Notes: generated by a model from the letters alone, not told the origin. A stretch of DNA of 64,000 nucleotides from Agromyces terreus (GCF_009749465.1 NZ_WBIS01000002.1:124001-188000); one strand, 5' to 3'; positions 17,216-25,354 are shown, numbered from the stretch's first letter. Numbers and translations: made by a program.

Positions 17216-18055
17216 TCATCGGGTCGTCCAGAGAAAGAACGGGCTCGACGCGAACCGCGACTCGGCGACGTCGGCGAAGTCGGCGGCGCGCCCCATCGCG
17301 GCGAGCGCGGCGACGGCGTTGAGGTACTGGTAGGTCATGCATCCGGCCTCGGTCATGCGCTCGAAGTCGCTGCACACGTCGATGGCGCCCTCGAGGTCGC
17401 CGTCGCGCATCCAGCCCGCGGCGGCCGCATCGAATGCCGGGTCGGGCGAGCCGGCGAACGTGCGTGGGCCGCCGACGTCGTTGGCCATGTGGCCCGACGT
17501 CAGGATCGCCACGCGCGCGTCGGATTCCCAGGCCTCGACGGCGGCACGCACGTGCTCGCCGAGGGCGATGAACCGGCGAACCGACGGAACGGGCGGCATC
17601 GAGGCGTTCGTGTGGATCGGCACGATCGGCACGTCGAGCTCGGGCCGCACGTACTGGAGCGGGATCACGAAGCTGTGGTCGAGCCGCCACTCGAGGCTGA
17701 CCGAGAAGTCGATCGCCTCGGGCTGCACCTGCCTCCCGGCGAGCCGGTCGGCCAGTTGCCGATGGCCGGTGAGCTCCACGTACTCCATGCCGAACGTGCG
17801 CACCTCGTTCTCCCACGTGCCGTGGTAGGCGTCGGCCTTGCCGATCGCGAAGGCGGGGGAGTTGTCGTACGAGAACTGGCGCAGGTGGTCGGTGCCGATC
17901 ACGACGACGACGTCGACGTCGTGTTCGGCGAACGCCCGCCGGAACCGGTCGAAGTTCGCCGCGACGCCGGCGAGGTCGTCGGGCATGGGGTCGCGCATGG
18001 CGCGCCAGAGCAGCGGATTGTGCGGGGTCGCCGCTGCGAGCACGAGGTCGGCCAT
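17216..18055 (-). CDS. Class III extradiol dioxygenase catalytic subunit (LigB family)
   Basis: 279 residues. His12 (T-P-H-N-P) and His57 (G-T-D-H-L) match the Fe(II) ligands of LigB enzymes, and a glutamate near the C-terminus would be the third. L-D-H-S-F-V-I-P-L and S-G-H-M also fit the family. It cleaves a vicinal diol or aminophenol-type ring with O2. With the amidohydrolase and CoA-transferase in the same operon, a catecholic or dihydroxypyridine-type substrate is plausible, but the sequence does not decide. Confidence 0.85.
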   Translation of the reverse strand: MADLVLAAATPHNPLLWRAMRDPMPDDLAGVAANFDRFRRAFAEHDVDVVVVIGTDHLRQFSYDNSPAFAIGKADAYHGTWENEVRTFGMEYVELTGHRQLADRLAGRQVQPEAIDFSVSLEWRLDHSFVIPLQYVRPELDVPIVPIHTNASMPPVPSVRRFIALGEHVRAAVEAWESDARVAILTSGHMANDVGGPRTFAGSPDPAFDAAAAGWMRDGDLEGAIDVCSDFERMTEAGCMTYQYLNAVAALAAMGRAADFADVAESRFASSPFFLWTTR

Positions 18056-18097
18056 CGTTCTCCGTTCGGGGTCGGTTCGGGGGGCGGATGCCGCGGG

Positions 18098-18961
18098 TCA
18101 GAGCCCGAAGAGGGTGCGCGCGTTGTCGAGCAGGATCTTGCGGCGCGACTCGGGTTTGAACGGGAGCTCGTCGAACTCGCGCATCCACCGGTCGGCGGTC
18201 ATCACGGGCCAGTCGGATCCGAACAGCACGCGGTCGGTGATGAGCGAGTCGGCGTAGCGCACGACCTCGGGCGGCAGGTACTTCGGCGCCCAGCCCGAGA
18301 GGTCGAGGTACACGTTCGACTTGTGCCACACCATGGCGAGGTTCTCGAGGTGCCACGGCCAGGCGGGGTGCGCGCTGATGATCTTGAGCTCGGGGAACTC
18401 CGCGGCGACGTCGTCGATGTAGGGCACGGGTTTCGCGTTCTCGAGGCGGTAGCCGCCGCCGCCGGGCGTGCCCGCGCCGGCGCCCGGGAACCCGGAGTGG
18501 AACATCACCACGAGGCCGAGCTCGGCGCAGGTCTCCCAGATCGGGAAGAAGCGGCGGTCGTTCGCGAGGAACTTCTGCCGCGACGGGTTGAGTTCCCCGA
18601 TGCCCTTGATGCCGTACTCGGCGTGCATGCGGCGGATCTCGGCGATCGCGGCCTCGCCCTTCCAGGGGTCGATGCCCGCGAACGAGAGGAACACGTCGGG
18701 GTGATCGACCTGGGCCTGCCCGAGCAGGTCGTTGGGCGCGCCCTTGATGCCCGAGGTCGTCTCGGAGTCGGAGTTCACGATGACGGCCATCATCCTGCGG
18801 TCGCGGTACTGGTCGGCCTGCTCGGCGAAGCTGACGACCGGGCGTTCGCGCCCGAAGTGCTTCGCCATCTGCTGGTGCCGCTGCCCCATCGCCGCGAGGA
18901 ACTCCTCGGTCTGCGGGTGCGTGTGCACGTCGATCGCGACGAGGTCGTCGATGCGGCTCAT
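18098..18961 (-). CDS. ACMSD-like amidohydrolase (amidohydrolase-2 family)
   Basis: 287 residues. The metal motif D-V-H-T-H-P lies at about residues 10-15, with a later H-S-G, S-A-H-P-A-W-P-W and F-G-S-D-W-P. These are the landmarks of the ACMSD / gamma-resorcylate decarboxylase / 4-oxalomesaconate-hydratase-like group, which decarboxylate or hydrate ring-cleavage products. The start overlaps the upstream CaiB stop (ATGA). Placed between CoA-transferase and dioxygenase genes, it probably acts on the ring-cleavage product. Confidence 0.85.
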   Translation of the reverse strand: MSRIDDLVAIDVHTHPQTEEFLAAMGQRHQQMAKHFGRERPVVSFAEQADQYRDRRMMAVIVNSDSETTSGIKGAPNDLLGQAQVDHPDVFLSFAGIDPWKGEAAIAEIRRMHAEYGIKGIGELNPSRQKFLANDRRFFPIWETCAELGLVVMFHSGFPGAGAGTPGGGGYRLENAKPVPYIDDVAAEFPELKIISAHPAWPWHLENLAMVWHKSNVYLDLSGWAPKYLPPEVVRYADSLITDRVLFGSDWPVMTADRWMREFDELPFKPESRRKILLDNARTLFGL

Positions 18962-20250
18962 GCGCTGGCTCCTTCGGTGACGGCGGCGGATGTCGCGGCG
19001 GCGGTCGCGGCGGCGGATGTCGCGGGCGCGGCGGATGTCGCGGGCGCGGCGGATGCCTCGGCGGGGCCGCCGAGCACCTCGCCGTTGTCGGCGCCGAGCC
19101 TCGGGGCCGCGCGCAGCTCGGCGCGCCCGCTGCGGTGGAATCGGGTGCTCGGCGCCGGAACCCGCAGCGGCGTGCCGTCGTGCCCGACGATCTCCTCCAC
19201 GAGCCCCATCGAGGCGATCTGGGGGTCGTCGAACAGGTCGGCGACGGTGTTCAGCGGACCGTGCGGGATGTCGGCCGCCGCGAGCCGGTCGAGCCAGTGC
19301 TGCCGCGGCATCCGGCTCGTGATCTCCTTGAGCTCGACGTCGAGGGCGTCGTAGTTGCGGACCCGCGCCTCGCGGGTCGAGAAGCGCGGGTCGGATGCCA
19401 GTTCGGGCGTCTCGAGCACGGCGACGAGGCCGGTCCAGAACTTCTCGGGCACCGACATGTGGATCACGAAGGCGCGCTCGTCGGATCCGACGCACGCGTA
19501 GGCCTGCGCGCGGCGCGGGCGGGAGTCGGGGCCCGCGACCTGACCGGTCTCGAGGTAGGTGGAGGCGGCCTCGGTGAGGAAGTCGATGAGGGAGCCGACC
19601 ATCGACACCTCGAGGTGCTCGCCCTCGCCCCCGGCACGTGCGTTGCGCGCGTGCAGCGCGGCGAGCACGGCCTGCGAGGCCGACATGCCCGAGAGCAGGT
19701 CGGAGAACGCGGGGCCGAGCGGCCGCAGGGTGTCGACGGGAACGACCTGGCTGTACATGGCGCCGACGGCCGAGATGACGGTGTCGTAGGCGGGCCGCTT
19801 CGCGTAGGGCCCATCTGCGCCGAACCCGGTGATCGAGCAGGAGACGAGCGCCGGGTTGAGCTCGCGCAGCACGTCGGGGCCGAACCCGAGGCGGGCCGCG
19901 ACGCCCGGGCGGAAGTTCTCGATGAGCACGTCGGCGGTGCGGGCGAGCTCGAGAAGCTCGGCCAGCCCCTCGGCGGACTTCAGGTCGAGCGTGACGGCCC
20001 GCTTGCCGCGGTTGTACGCGGCGAACTGGGGGCTCATGGCGCCCGCGCCCTCCCACCTCCGCATCGGGTCGCCGTCGGGCGACTCGACCTTGACGACGTC
20101 GGCGCCGAGGTCGGCGAGCAGCTTCGCGGCGTACGGCCCCGAGATGTACTGGCCGAGCTCGATCACGCGGATGCCGGCGAGCGGGCCGGCAGCGGGGCCG
20201 CTCGGCGCATCGTTCACCGCGCCGACCCGGTCGGGTGAGGTGGCGTTCAT
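18958..20250 (-). CDS. CaiB/BaiF family CoA-transferase
   Basis: 430 residues. Family III CoA-transferase with I-E-L-G-Q-Y-I-S-G-P near the start, R-G-K-R-A-V-T-L-D-L, N-F-R-P-G-V and the catalytic Asp in F-S-D-L-L-S-G. It moves CoA between carboxylic acids, so an acid is activated in this operon. The last 30 or so residues are a low-complexity Ala/Thr/Ser tail encoded by GCGGCGGATGTC-type micro-repeats (about 18980-19055). This tail is not part of the fold. Confidence 0.9.
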   Translation of the reverse strand: MNATSPDRVGAVNDAPSGPAAGPLAGIRVIELGQYISGPYAAKLLADLGADVVKVESPDGDPMRRWEGAGAMSPQFAAYNRGKRAVTLDLKSAEGLAELLELARTADVLIENFRPGVAARLGFGPDVLRELNPALVSCSITGFGADGPYAKRPAYDTVISAVGAMYSQVVPVDTLRPLGPAFSDLLSGMSASQAVLAALHARNARAGGEGEHLEVSMVGSLIDFLTEAASTYLETGQVAGPDSRPRRAQAYACVGSDERAFVIHMSVPEKFWTGLVAVLETPELASDPRFSTREARVRNYDALDVELKEITSRMPRQHWLDRLAAADIPHGPLNTVADLFDDPQIASMGLVEEIVGHDGTPLRVPAPSTRFHRSGRAELRAAPRLGADNGEVLGGPAEASAAPATSAAPATSAAATAAATSAAVTEGASA

Positions 20251-20301
20251 CGGGAGGGTTCCTCTCGGGGTCGGATGCTGGCGGCGGACCGGCCTTCGGG
20301 C

Positions 20302-21306
20302 TCAGGCGACATCGATGACGACCTTTCCGCGCGGCGATGCCCCGAACCCACGGTAAGCCTCGACGATGCCGTCGAGCGGATGCCGCGAGCCGATGATCGG
20401 CGCGATGTCGCCGTGCTGCACGAGTCGGAGCGCCCGGCGCACGTGTTCGAAGTCGGCGCTCGCGACGCCGCGCACCTGCTTGCGGTTGAGGTAGAGGTCG
20501 CGGGCGTCGAGCTCGAGCCGGGCGTCGACCGAGGCGGAGCAGAACACCGCGCGTCCGCCCCAGCCGAGTGCGGCGACGCCGGCGGCGATGATGCCGCCGT
20601 GACCGCTCACGTCGAGGGCGACGTCGAAGGGCTCGAACGCGCTGAGCGCCTGCGCGAGCTCGGCGGCGTCATGGGCGACGACGCGCTCGACGCCGTCGCT
20701 CGCCTCGAGCTCGGCGCGGGATGCGGCGACGACGGTGGCACCCAGGTGGCGCAGGTAGGCGACGGCGACGTGCCCGAGGGTGCCGCCGGCTCCGGTGACG
20801 AGCACCCGGTCGGCGGCGGTGACGGATGCCGCGTCGACGGCGTTGATGACGATGGGGAGGCTGTGCACGATCGCACTCGCGGTGGCGGCGTCGACGTCGT
20901 GGCGGTCGAACACGTTGCGGGCGGGCACGGCCACGAACTCGGCGGCGCCGCCGTCGCGGTGCACGCCGAGCACGGTCTGGGCGGGGCAGTCGGCCTCGCG
21001 GCCGCGGGCGCAGTTCGCGCAGCCTCCGCACGGGATGTTCGGCTTGGCCACGACGCGTCGGCCGAGCAGGCCCTCGTCGACGTGGGCGCCGAGCTGCACG
21101 ACCGTGCCCGCCGGGTCGAGCCCGAGCACGCGCGGCAGTCGCGCCGCCCGCCCGGGGCCGAGTCCGGCGATGACGTTGAGGTCGAGCTGGTTGAGGCTCA
21201 CCGCCTCGACCGCGACGAGCACCTCGCCGGTGCCCGGTTCGGGGCGCGGCGCGGCCTCGACGCCCAGGCCGTCGAGGCCGTTCGTGCGCAGGAGGGCTGC
21301 TCGCAT
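20302..21306 (-). CDS. Zinc-type MDR alcohol dehydrogenase / quinone reductase
   Basis: 334 residues from the ATG at 21306. GroES-like domain with the structural-zinc loop C-G-G-C-A-N-C-A-R-G-R-E-A-D-C (about 95-109), then a Rossmann motif T-G-A-G-G-T-L-G-H. It uses NAD(P)H on an alcohol, ketone or enone. First gene of the ring-cleavage operon. A clear promoter with an overlapping palindrome lies about 50-80 bp upstream. Confidence 0.87.
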   Translation of the reverse strand: MRAALLRTNGLDGLGVEAAPRPEPGTGEVLVAVEAVSLNQLDLNVIAGLGPGRAARLPRVLGLDPAGTVVQLGAHVDEGLLGRRVVAKPNIPCGGCANCARGREADCPAQTVLGVHRDGGAAEFVAVPARNVFDRHDVDAATASAIVHSLPIVINAVDAASVTAADRVLVTGAGGTLGHVAVAYLRHLGATVVAASRAELEASDGVERVVAHDAAELAQALSAFEPFDVALDVSGHGGIIAAGVAALGWGGRAVFCSASVDARLELDARDLYLNRKQVRGVASADFEHVRRALRLVQHGDIAPIIGSRHPLDGIVEAYRGFGASPRGKVVIDVA

Positions 21307-21353
21307 GCGCACCTCGCTCCCGACTCCGCGGCGGCGTCCGTCGCCGCGCTTTC

Positions 21354-21386
21354 GGATACTGTATCCAGTTTTGCCGCGAGTGTCCA
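21354..21386 (-). promoter_or_regulatory. Promoter/operator of ring-cleavage operon
   Basis: Read on the minus strand: -35 TGGACA (21386-21381), 17-nt spacer, -10 TACAGT (21363-21358). The -10 lies inside the palindrome GGATAC-N-GTATCC (21354-21366). The same arrangement recurs at 22934-22966, on the other side of the TetR gene. A repressor at the palindrome would block RNA polymerase. The TetR protein encoded at 21661 is the natural candidate. Confidence 0.75.
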
Positions 21387-21469
21387 CGGTCGGCCCCCAC
21401 CTGCTGCGACACCGTCAGCATCGGGGCCTGTGCGCCCCGAGCTCGATCCTGAGAGCCGGTCGCGCGCCG

Positions 21470-21562
21470 CGGCTCGCCCTGTGGGACGGCCTGCAGTCGC
21501 AGTGGCTGGTCAGCGGCGACTTTGATCTGGCAGAGGAGTTCGTCGCCAACTTCCGCGGCTGA
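21470..21562 (+). pseudogene. Remnant of a TetR-family regulator C-terminus
   Basis: The plus-strand frame ending at the TGA at 21560 reads A-L-W-D-G-L-Q-S-Q-W-L, then D-F-D-L-A-E-E-F. This is the characteristic C-terminal end of many TetR regulators. No N-terminal domain precedes it, so it is the tail of a lost gene. With the promoter region it accounts for the 354-bp gap 21307-21660. Confidence 0.6.
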
Positions 21563-21660
21563 ACGTCATGGAAGCGCGTCAGGTGATCGCGCAAGCGCTC
21601 ACCGGCGATTGAACCGCGTCGCCGACTCGGCCGACGCAAACCGGACGACGCATACGCGGC

Positions 21661-22284
21661 TCAGTCGACAACGACCCTCGCGAGCTGATCGCGAATGCCG
21701 GCCATGACTGTGTCGACGGATGCATCGGGCTCGGCGCCGGCCATCGCGAGGAGCATGATCGCCGAGGCGATGCGGGCGATATCCGCCGCCCCTTCGACCG
21801 GTGCGGTTGCCGCGCCGCGACCGATCGCGCCGGTCAGCGTCTCGGCGATCAGCGCCTCGGTCCGCGCGCTCAACTCCCGGGCGGCGACGTGGTGCGGTTC
21901 GACCGGGTCGCCGAACACGAGTTCGCGCAGGTAGGCGCGGCCGTTCTCGGGACGCTTGCGGTTGCACTCGACGACCGGGCGGATGATGCCGATGACGCCG
22001 TCGAGTCGGGTCGATGCCGCCGCGGCCGCGGCCCGACTCCGCTCGAGGGCCTCGACGTAGTCGGCGTTCTGCGCGAGCAGGAGCAGCTCCGCCTTGTTCG
22101 CCGCGTACAGGAAGAGCGTGCCGGTCGCGACATCCGCCCGCTCGGCGACCTGCTGGGTCGTGACCGCGGTGAACCCGTGCTTCTCGAAGAGCTCACGGGC
22201 CGCCGCTGTGATCCGTTCGAGCTTCTCGAGCTTGTTGCGCTCGCGACGCCCCAGCGGTGCCGAGCCCGCCGCCGAGTCCGTCAT
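21661..22284 (-). CDS. TetR-family transcriptional regulator
   Basis: 207 residues. An N-terminal helix-turn-helix (about 25-70: I-T-A-A-A-R-E-L-F-E-K-H-G-F then T-T-Q-Q-V-A-E-R-A-D-V-A) is followed by a helical ligand domain. Its start overlaps the stop of the truncated MDR gene (ATGA). Two matching palindromic promoters flank this locus at 21354 and 22949, so it probably represses the ring-cleavage operon and the binding-protein gene. The ligand is unknown. Confidence 0.87.
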   Translation of the reverse strand: MTDSAAGSAPLGRRERNKLEKLERITAAARELFEKHGFTAVTTQQVAERADVATGTLFLYAANKAELLLLAQNADYVEALERSRAAAAAASTRLDGVIGIIRPVVECNRKRPENGRAYLRELVFGDPVEPHHVAARELSARTEALIAETLTGAIGRGAATAPVEGAADIARIASAIMLLAMAGAEPDASVDTVMAGIRDQLARVVVD

Positions 22285-22934
22285 GATCCTCCCGCCTCTG
22301 CTCCGGTCGCGACGATCTTGCCGCGACGGCCGCCGGATGCCTTCATCGCGACGAGGCTGGCCGGGATCTCGTCGAACGAGACGACCTCCGCGACGATCGG
22401 GCGGATCACGCCCTGATCGACGAGTCGTGCGACCTCGCGCAGTTGCTCGCCGTCGGCGTGCATGAACAGGAACTCGTAGCGGACGCCGAGGCGCTTCGCC
22501 TGCCGACGGACGCGCCGGCTCATGGCGCCGACCGCAATGCGGGCGATCGCCTTGGCACCCTGGGCGCGGGCGAACTCGGGGTCAGGAGGGCCCGCGATGC
22601 CGATCGCGATGCCGCCGGGTTTCAGCACGCGCAACGACTTCTCGAGGTTCTCGCCACCGAGGCTGTCGAGCACGAGGTCGAAGCCCGAGAGCTCGGCCTC
22701 GAAGTCCTGCGAGCGGTAGTCGATGACCTCGTCGGCGCCCAGCGCCTGCACGAACTCGACGTTCGCGGCGCCGACGGTGGTCGCGACGTGCGCGCCGAGG
22801 TGCTTCGCGAGCTGGATGGCGATCGAACCGACACCGCCGGCACCGGCGTGGATGAGCACGCGCTGCCCGGGCTTCACCGCTCCGCGCTCGACGAGCACCT
22901 GCCAGGCGGTGAGAGCGAGCAGCGAAGAGACCAT
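22281..22934 (-). pseudogene. 5'-truncated MDR/quinone oxidoreductase
   Basis: The open frame encodes only the NAD(P)-binding and C-terminal part of a quinone-oxidoreductase-like MDR protein (L-T-A-W-Q-V-L-V-E-R-G, then I-H-A-G-A-G-G-V-G). Normal members are 310-330 residues and begin with about 100 residues of GroES-like domain, absent here. Homology stops at 22934, exactly where the plus-strand promoter of the next gene begins. It is likely a truncation scar still co-transcribed with TetR. A functional short protein is less likely. Confidence 0.7.
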
Positions 22935-22966
22935 GGACACGGTCAAGGATTCTGGATACAGTATCC
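22934..22966 (+). promoter_or_regulatory. Promoter/operator of binding-protein gene
   Basis: -35 TGGACA (22934-22939), 17-nt spacer, -10 TACAGT (22957-22962), overlapped by the palindrome GGATAC-N-GTATCC (22954-22966). The core TGGACAC-N12-TGGATACAGTATCC is the same as at 21354-21386. The stretch 22949-22964 also matches 14 of 16 positions of the palindrome found before the GntR gene. Confidence 0.75.
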
Positions 22967-23036
22967 CCCAATTCGCACGAGGCATCCGCACTCTGCGGCA
23001 CGCCCCGTTCGACCACCCACACCAGAACGGAGCGTC

Positions 23037-24116
23037 ATGCGCAGATCCATCCGACGACACAGCCTCGCGGCCGCCGCCGGCATCGCAGCCTTCACGCTGC
23101 TGGCCGGCTGCGCCGCGACCGACGAGAAGGCCGAGGCCGAACAGGTCACCCTCGAGGACGGCGAACCAAGGGCTCCCGAAGACACCGAGATCACGGTGGC
23201 GATCCCGTTCCCCGACATCACGATGTACTCGATGTACGTGCTCGCGACCGACCTCGGCTACTACGAGGAGGAGGGTCTCACCGTCGAGGTCATCACGGCC
23301 GACAACGTCACGGCCGCCGTCGCGAGCGGCAGCGCCGACATCGGCGTCGAGTCGACGGGCACCGTCATCGAGGCCATCCGCGGCGGGGTCGAGATCGACC
23401 TCGTCGGCGGTCACTACTGCCGGCAGAACTTCGACTTCGCCGCCCAGAACGGCATCACGGAGGTCGCGGACCTCGAGGGCACCTCGATCGTGCTCGCCGG
23501 CACGCCCGGGGACCCCGCCGAGTTCCAGCGCAAGCTCGTGCTGAAGGAGGAGGGCTGGGATCTCGATACCGTGAACACCGAGATCGTCTACCCCGGCCCC
23601 GGTTCGGAGTCCTGGACCGAGTTCTTCGTCAACGACCGCATCTCGATGCAGCCGTTCTACGCGGACGACCTGCCCGCACTCGAGGAGCACGGCGCGAACG
23701 TCATCGTCGAGTCGCTGCGCAACTGGGCGAACGACGTGCAGGTGGCCGGCAACGGCTGGGTCGACGAGAACCCGAACACGCTGGTGCGGTTCCTGCGGGC
23801 GACGCTGAAGGCGACCGACTTCATGACCGCGCCGGCGCCCGGCCAGTTCCCCGAGAACGTCGACGAGGCGCTCGACATCTACGAGGCCAACGACTTCGAC
23901 GTCAGCGACCTCCGCGGCTCCGACAGCGTCTGGGTGCTCGACGGGCACCTCGCCTGCTCGAACCTGTACTTCGGGACCGAGGCGTGGGACACCACGGTCG
24001 AGACCCAGTCGCTCGAACCGATCGAGTTCGACGAGTCGCAGCTCGTCTACCTCGAGAAGGCGCAGGAGCTGCTCGGCATCGACAACTCTGGACCCGAGAC
24101 CCTGCCCTACCCCTGA
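23037..24116 (+). CDS. ABC transporter substrate-binding lipoprotein (NMT1/THI5-like)
   Basis: 359 residues from the ATG at 23037. Lipoprotein signal with L-L-A-G-C at about residue 25. The mature part has the NMT1-type layout (A-I-P-F-P-D-I-T-M-Y, Y-Y-E-E-E-G-L-T-V-E-V, A-S-G-S-A-D-I-G-V). No permease is adjacent on this strand. The nearest partners are the ATPase and two permeases at 25355-27866, which lack their own binding protein. A strong hairpin ends the transcription unit. Confidence 0.88.
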   Translation: MRRSIRRHSLAAAAGIAAFTLLAGCAATDEKAEAEQVTLEDGEPRAPEDTEITVAIPFPDITMYSMYVLATDLGYYEEEGLTVEVITADNVTAAVASGSADIGVESTGTVIEAIRGGVEIDLVGGHYCRQNFDFAAQNGITEVADLEGTSIVLAGTPGDPAEFQRKLVLKEEGWDLDTVNTEIVYPGPGSESWTEFFVNDRISMQPFYADDLPALEEHGANVIVESLRNWANDVQVAGNGWVDENPNTLVRFLRATLKATDFMTAPAPGQFPENVDEALDIYEANDFDVSDLRGSDSVWVLDGHLACSNLYFGTEAWDTTVETQSLEPIEFDESQLVYLEKAQELLGIDNSGPETLPYP

Positions 24117-24150
24117 TCGGCGCGCCCTCGGCCCCCGGCCGACGCGACAT

Positions 24151-24192
24151 CGAGGAGCCCCCGCCGGAGCGCATGCCGGCGGGGGCTCCTCG
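24151..24192 (+). terminator. Intrinsic terminator-like hairpin after binding-protein gene
   Basis: CGAGGAGCCCCCGCCGG (24151-24167) and its exact complement (24176-24192) form a 17-bp stem with an 8-nt loop, 35 bp after the stop. It is GC-rich and without a U-tract, as is usual in high-GC actinobacteria. Confidence 0.75.
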
Positions 24193-24242
24193 CCGTTCCG
24201 GCGCTGTGCGGATGCCTCGCCGTTCCGGCGCGGTGCGGATGC
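24189..24242. repeat. Two tandem 27-bp repeats
   Basis: CTCGCCGTTCCGGCG...TGCGGATGC occurs at 24189-24215 and 24216-24242 with a one- or two-base difference. It lies between the terminator hairpin and the ArsR promoter. No function is apparent. Confidence 0.8.
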
Positions 24243-24247
24243 CTCGC

Positions 24248-24277
24248 TTGACAGGCAAGCAACCACTTGCCTATTGT
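24248..24277 (+). promoter_or_regulatory. Promoter with overlapping ArsR-type operator
   Basis: -35 TTGACA (24248-24253), 18-nt spacer, -10 TATTGT (24272-24277). The inverted repeat AGGCAAG-N6-CTTGCCT (24253-24272) fills the spacer. Transcription should start at or next to the GTG at 24285, so the mRNA is probably leaderless. The position of the inverted repeat predicts autorepression by the ArsR protein. Confidence 0.75.
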
Positions 24278-24284
24278 GGATGTC

Positions 24285-24566
24285 GTGACCGACGTCTTCA
24301 AGGCGATCGCCGACGAGACGAGGCGACTCCTCCTCGACGAACTCCTCGAGCGCGACGAGCAGACCCTGTTCGAGCTCTGCTCGAAACTCGCGATGCGACA
24401 CGGCCTCACGCCCACGCGACAGGCCGTGTCGCAGCACCTGAGCGTGCTCGAGCAGGCGGGCCTCGTGCGCGCCGAGCGTCGGGGACGCTACCGACTCCAC
24501 ACCATCGACACCGCGCCGCTGGCGCAGATCTCCGAACGATGGCCCCAACGAGAGGCACCACGGTGA
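24285..24566 (+). CDS. ArsR-family winged-helix regulator
   Basis: 93 residues from the GTG at 24285. That start is chosen because it lies 7-8 bp after the -10 box (a GTG at 24276 would overlap the -10). Winged-helix core V-F-K-A-I-A-D-E-T-R-R-L-L-L-D-E-L then Q-A-V-S-Q-H-L-S-V-L-E-Q-A-G-L-V. No obvious Cys-x-Cys metal site, so a non-metal ligand is more likely. Overlaps the VOC gene (GTGA), forming a regulator/enzyme pair. Confidence 0.88.
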   Translation: MTDVFKAIADETRRLLLDELLERDEQTLFELCSKLAMRHGLTPTRQAVSQHLSVLEQAGLVRAERRGRYRLHTIDTAPLAQISERWPQREAPR

Positions 24567-24952
24567 AACTGCAGACCGTCAGCATCTTCGTCGACGACCA
24601 GCAACGAGCCGCCGACTTCTACACGACCAAGCTCGGCTTCGAGATCGCCGCAGACGTGCCGATGGGCGAGCACCGGTGGCTCACCGTCGTCGAACACGGC
24701 CGCCCGGACGGCACTCAGATCTCGCTCGAGCCGAAGGGCCATCCCGCGGCGGCTCCCTTCACGGAGGCGCTCGTGGCAGACGGCATCCCGTTCTGCGTGC
24801 TCGGCGTCGACGACGTGCAGGCCGAGTACGACCGGCTCACGGGCCTCGGCGTCGACTTCACGCAGCCGCCGACCGACCTGGGCCCGGTGATCATCGCCGT
24901 ACTCGACGACACCTGCGGCAACCTGCTCCAGCTCGCCCAGTTCACCGGCTGA
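24563..24952 (+). CDS. Glyoxalase/bleomycin-resistance (VOC) family protein
   Basis: 129 residues from the GTG at 24563, overlapping the ArsR stop. VOC fold with two beta-alpha-beta-beta-beta modules (V-S-I-F-V-D-D-Q-Q-R-A-A-D-F-Y near the start). ArsR/VOC pairs are common and often concern detoxification, but the substrate is unknown. A hairpin follows. Confidence 0.87.
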   Translation: MKLQTVSIFVDDQQRAADFYTTKLGFEIAADVPMGEHRWLTVVEHGRPDGTQISLEPKGHPAAAPFTEALVADGIPFCVLGVDDVQAEYDRLTGLGVDFTQPPTDLGPVIIAVLDDTCGNLLQLAQFTG

Positions 24953-24958
24953 GTGCGA

Positions 24959-24993
24959 AGAGCCGTCGTCGGAACACGCGCGACGACGGCTCT
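24959..24993. terminator. Bidirectional hairpin
   Basis: AGAGCCGTCGTCG (24959-24971) pairs exactly with CGACGACGGCTCT (24981-24993), 9-nt loop. It lies between the convergent VOC gene and the 47-residue gene. Confidence 0.75.
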
Positions 24994-25007
24994 CGCCGAT
25001 CAGGCCG

Positions 25008-25151
25008 CTACTTCTTGCGGTGCGTCGCCTCGGTGATGTCGCTTCCGGTCGAACGACCGGCGACCTTCGACTTCTTGTCGGCGCGCTTCTCCTTGAGCGT
25101 GCGGGTGGCTGCGGTCTTCGAGGAGGATTTCTTGGGGGACTTGTCGGACAT
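25008..25151 (-). CDS. Small Lys-rich protein
   Basis: 47 residues, strongly basic (K-S-P-K-K-S-S-S-K-T, L-K-E-K-R-A-D-K-K-S-K), no hydrophobic segment. Similar short lysine-rich proteins are common in actinobacteria and may bind nucleic acid, but the function is unknown. It is preceded by a 203-bp gap that contains the terminator of the upstream ABC operon. Confidence 0.7.
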   Translation of the reverse strand: MSDKSPKKSSSKTAATRTLKEKRADKKSKVAGRSTGSDITEATHRKK

Positions 25152-25270
25152 GATGACGACCTTCGATCGGGAGCTCGAGCGGCCCCGTGCGCGCAACCCT
25201 ACGCGGTCGCATCGTTCGCGCCGCTCGTTCCCGGCGGGTTGGCAGGTCGGCCGCCGACCTCGGCACGGGA

Positions 25271-25306
25271 GCCGGCCCCCGTGCCGCGCATGACACGGGG
25301 GCCGGC
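25271..25306 (-). terminator. Terminator-like hairpin after the second ABC operon
   Basis: GCCGGCCCCCGTG (25271-25283) and CACGGGGGCCGGC (25294-25306) form a perfect 13-bp stem, 48 bp beyond the stop of the last permease gene of the operon starting at 31283. Confidence 0.7.
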
Positions 25307-25354
25307 GGTCGGAGCCCGGGCGACGCGACGCGGCGTCCGCCGCCTCGGGCGGGG

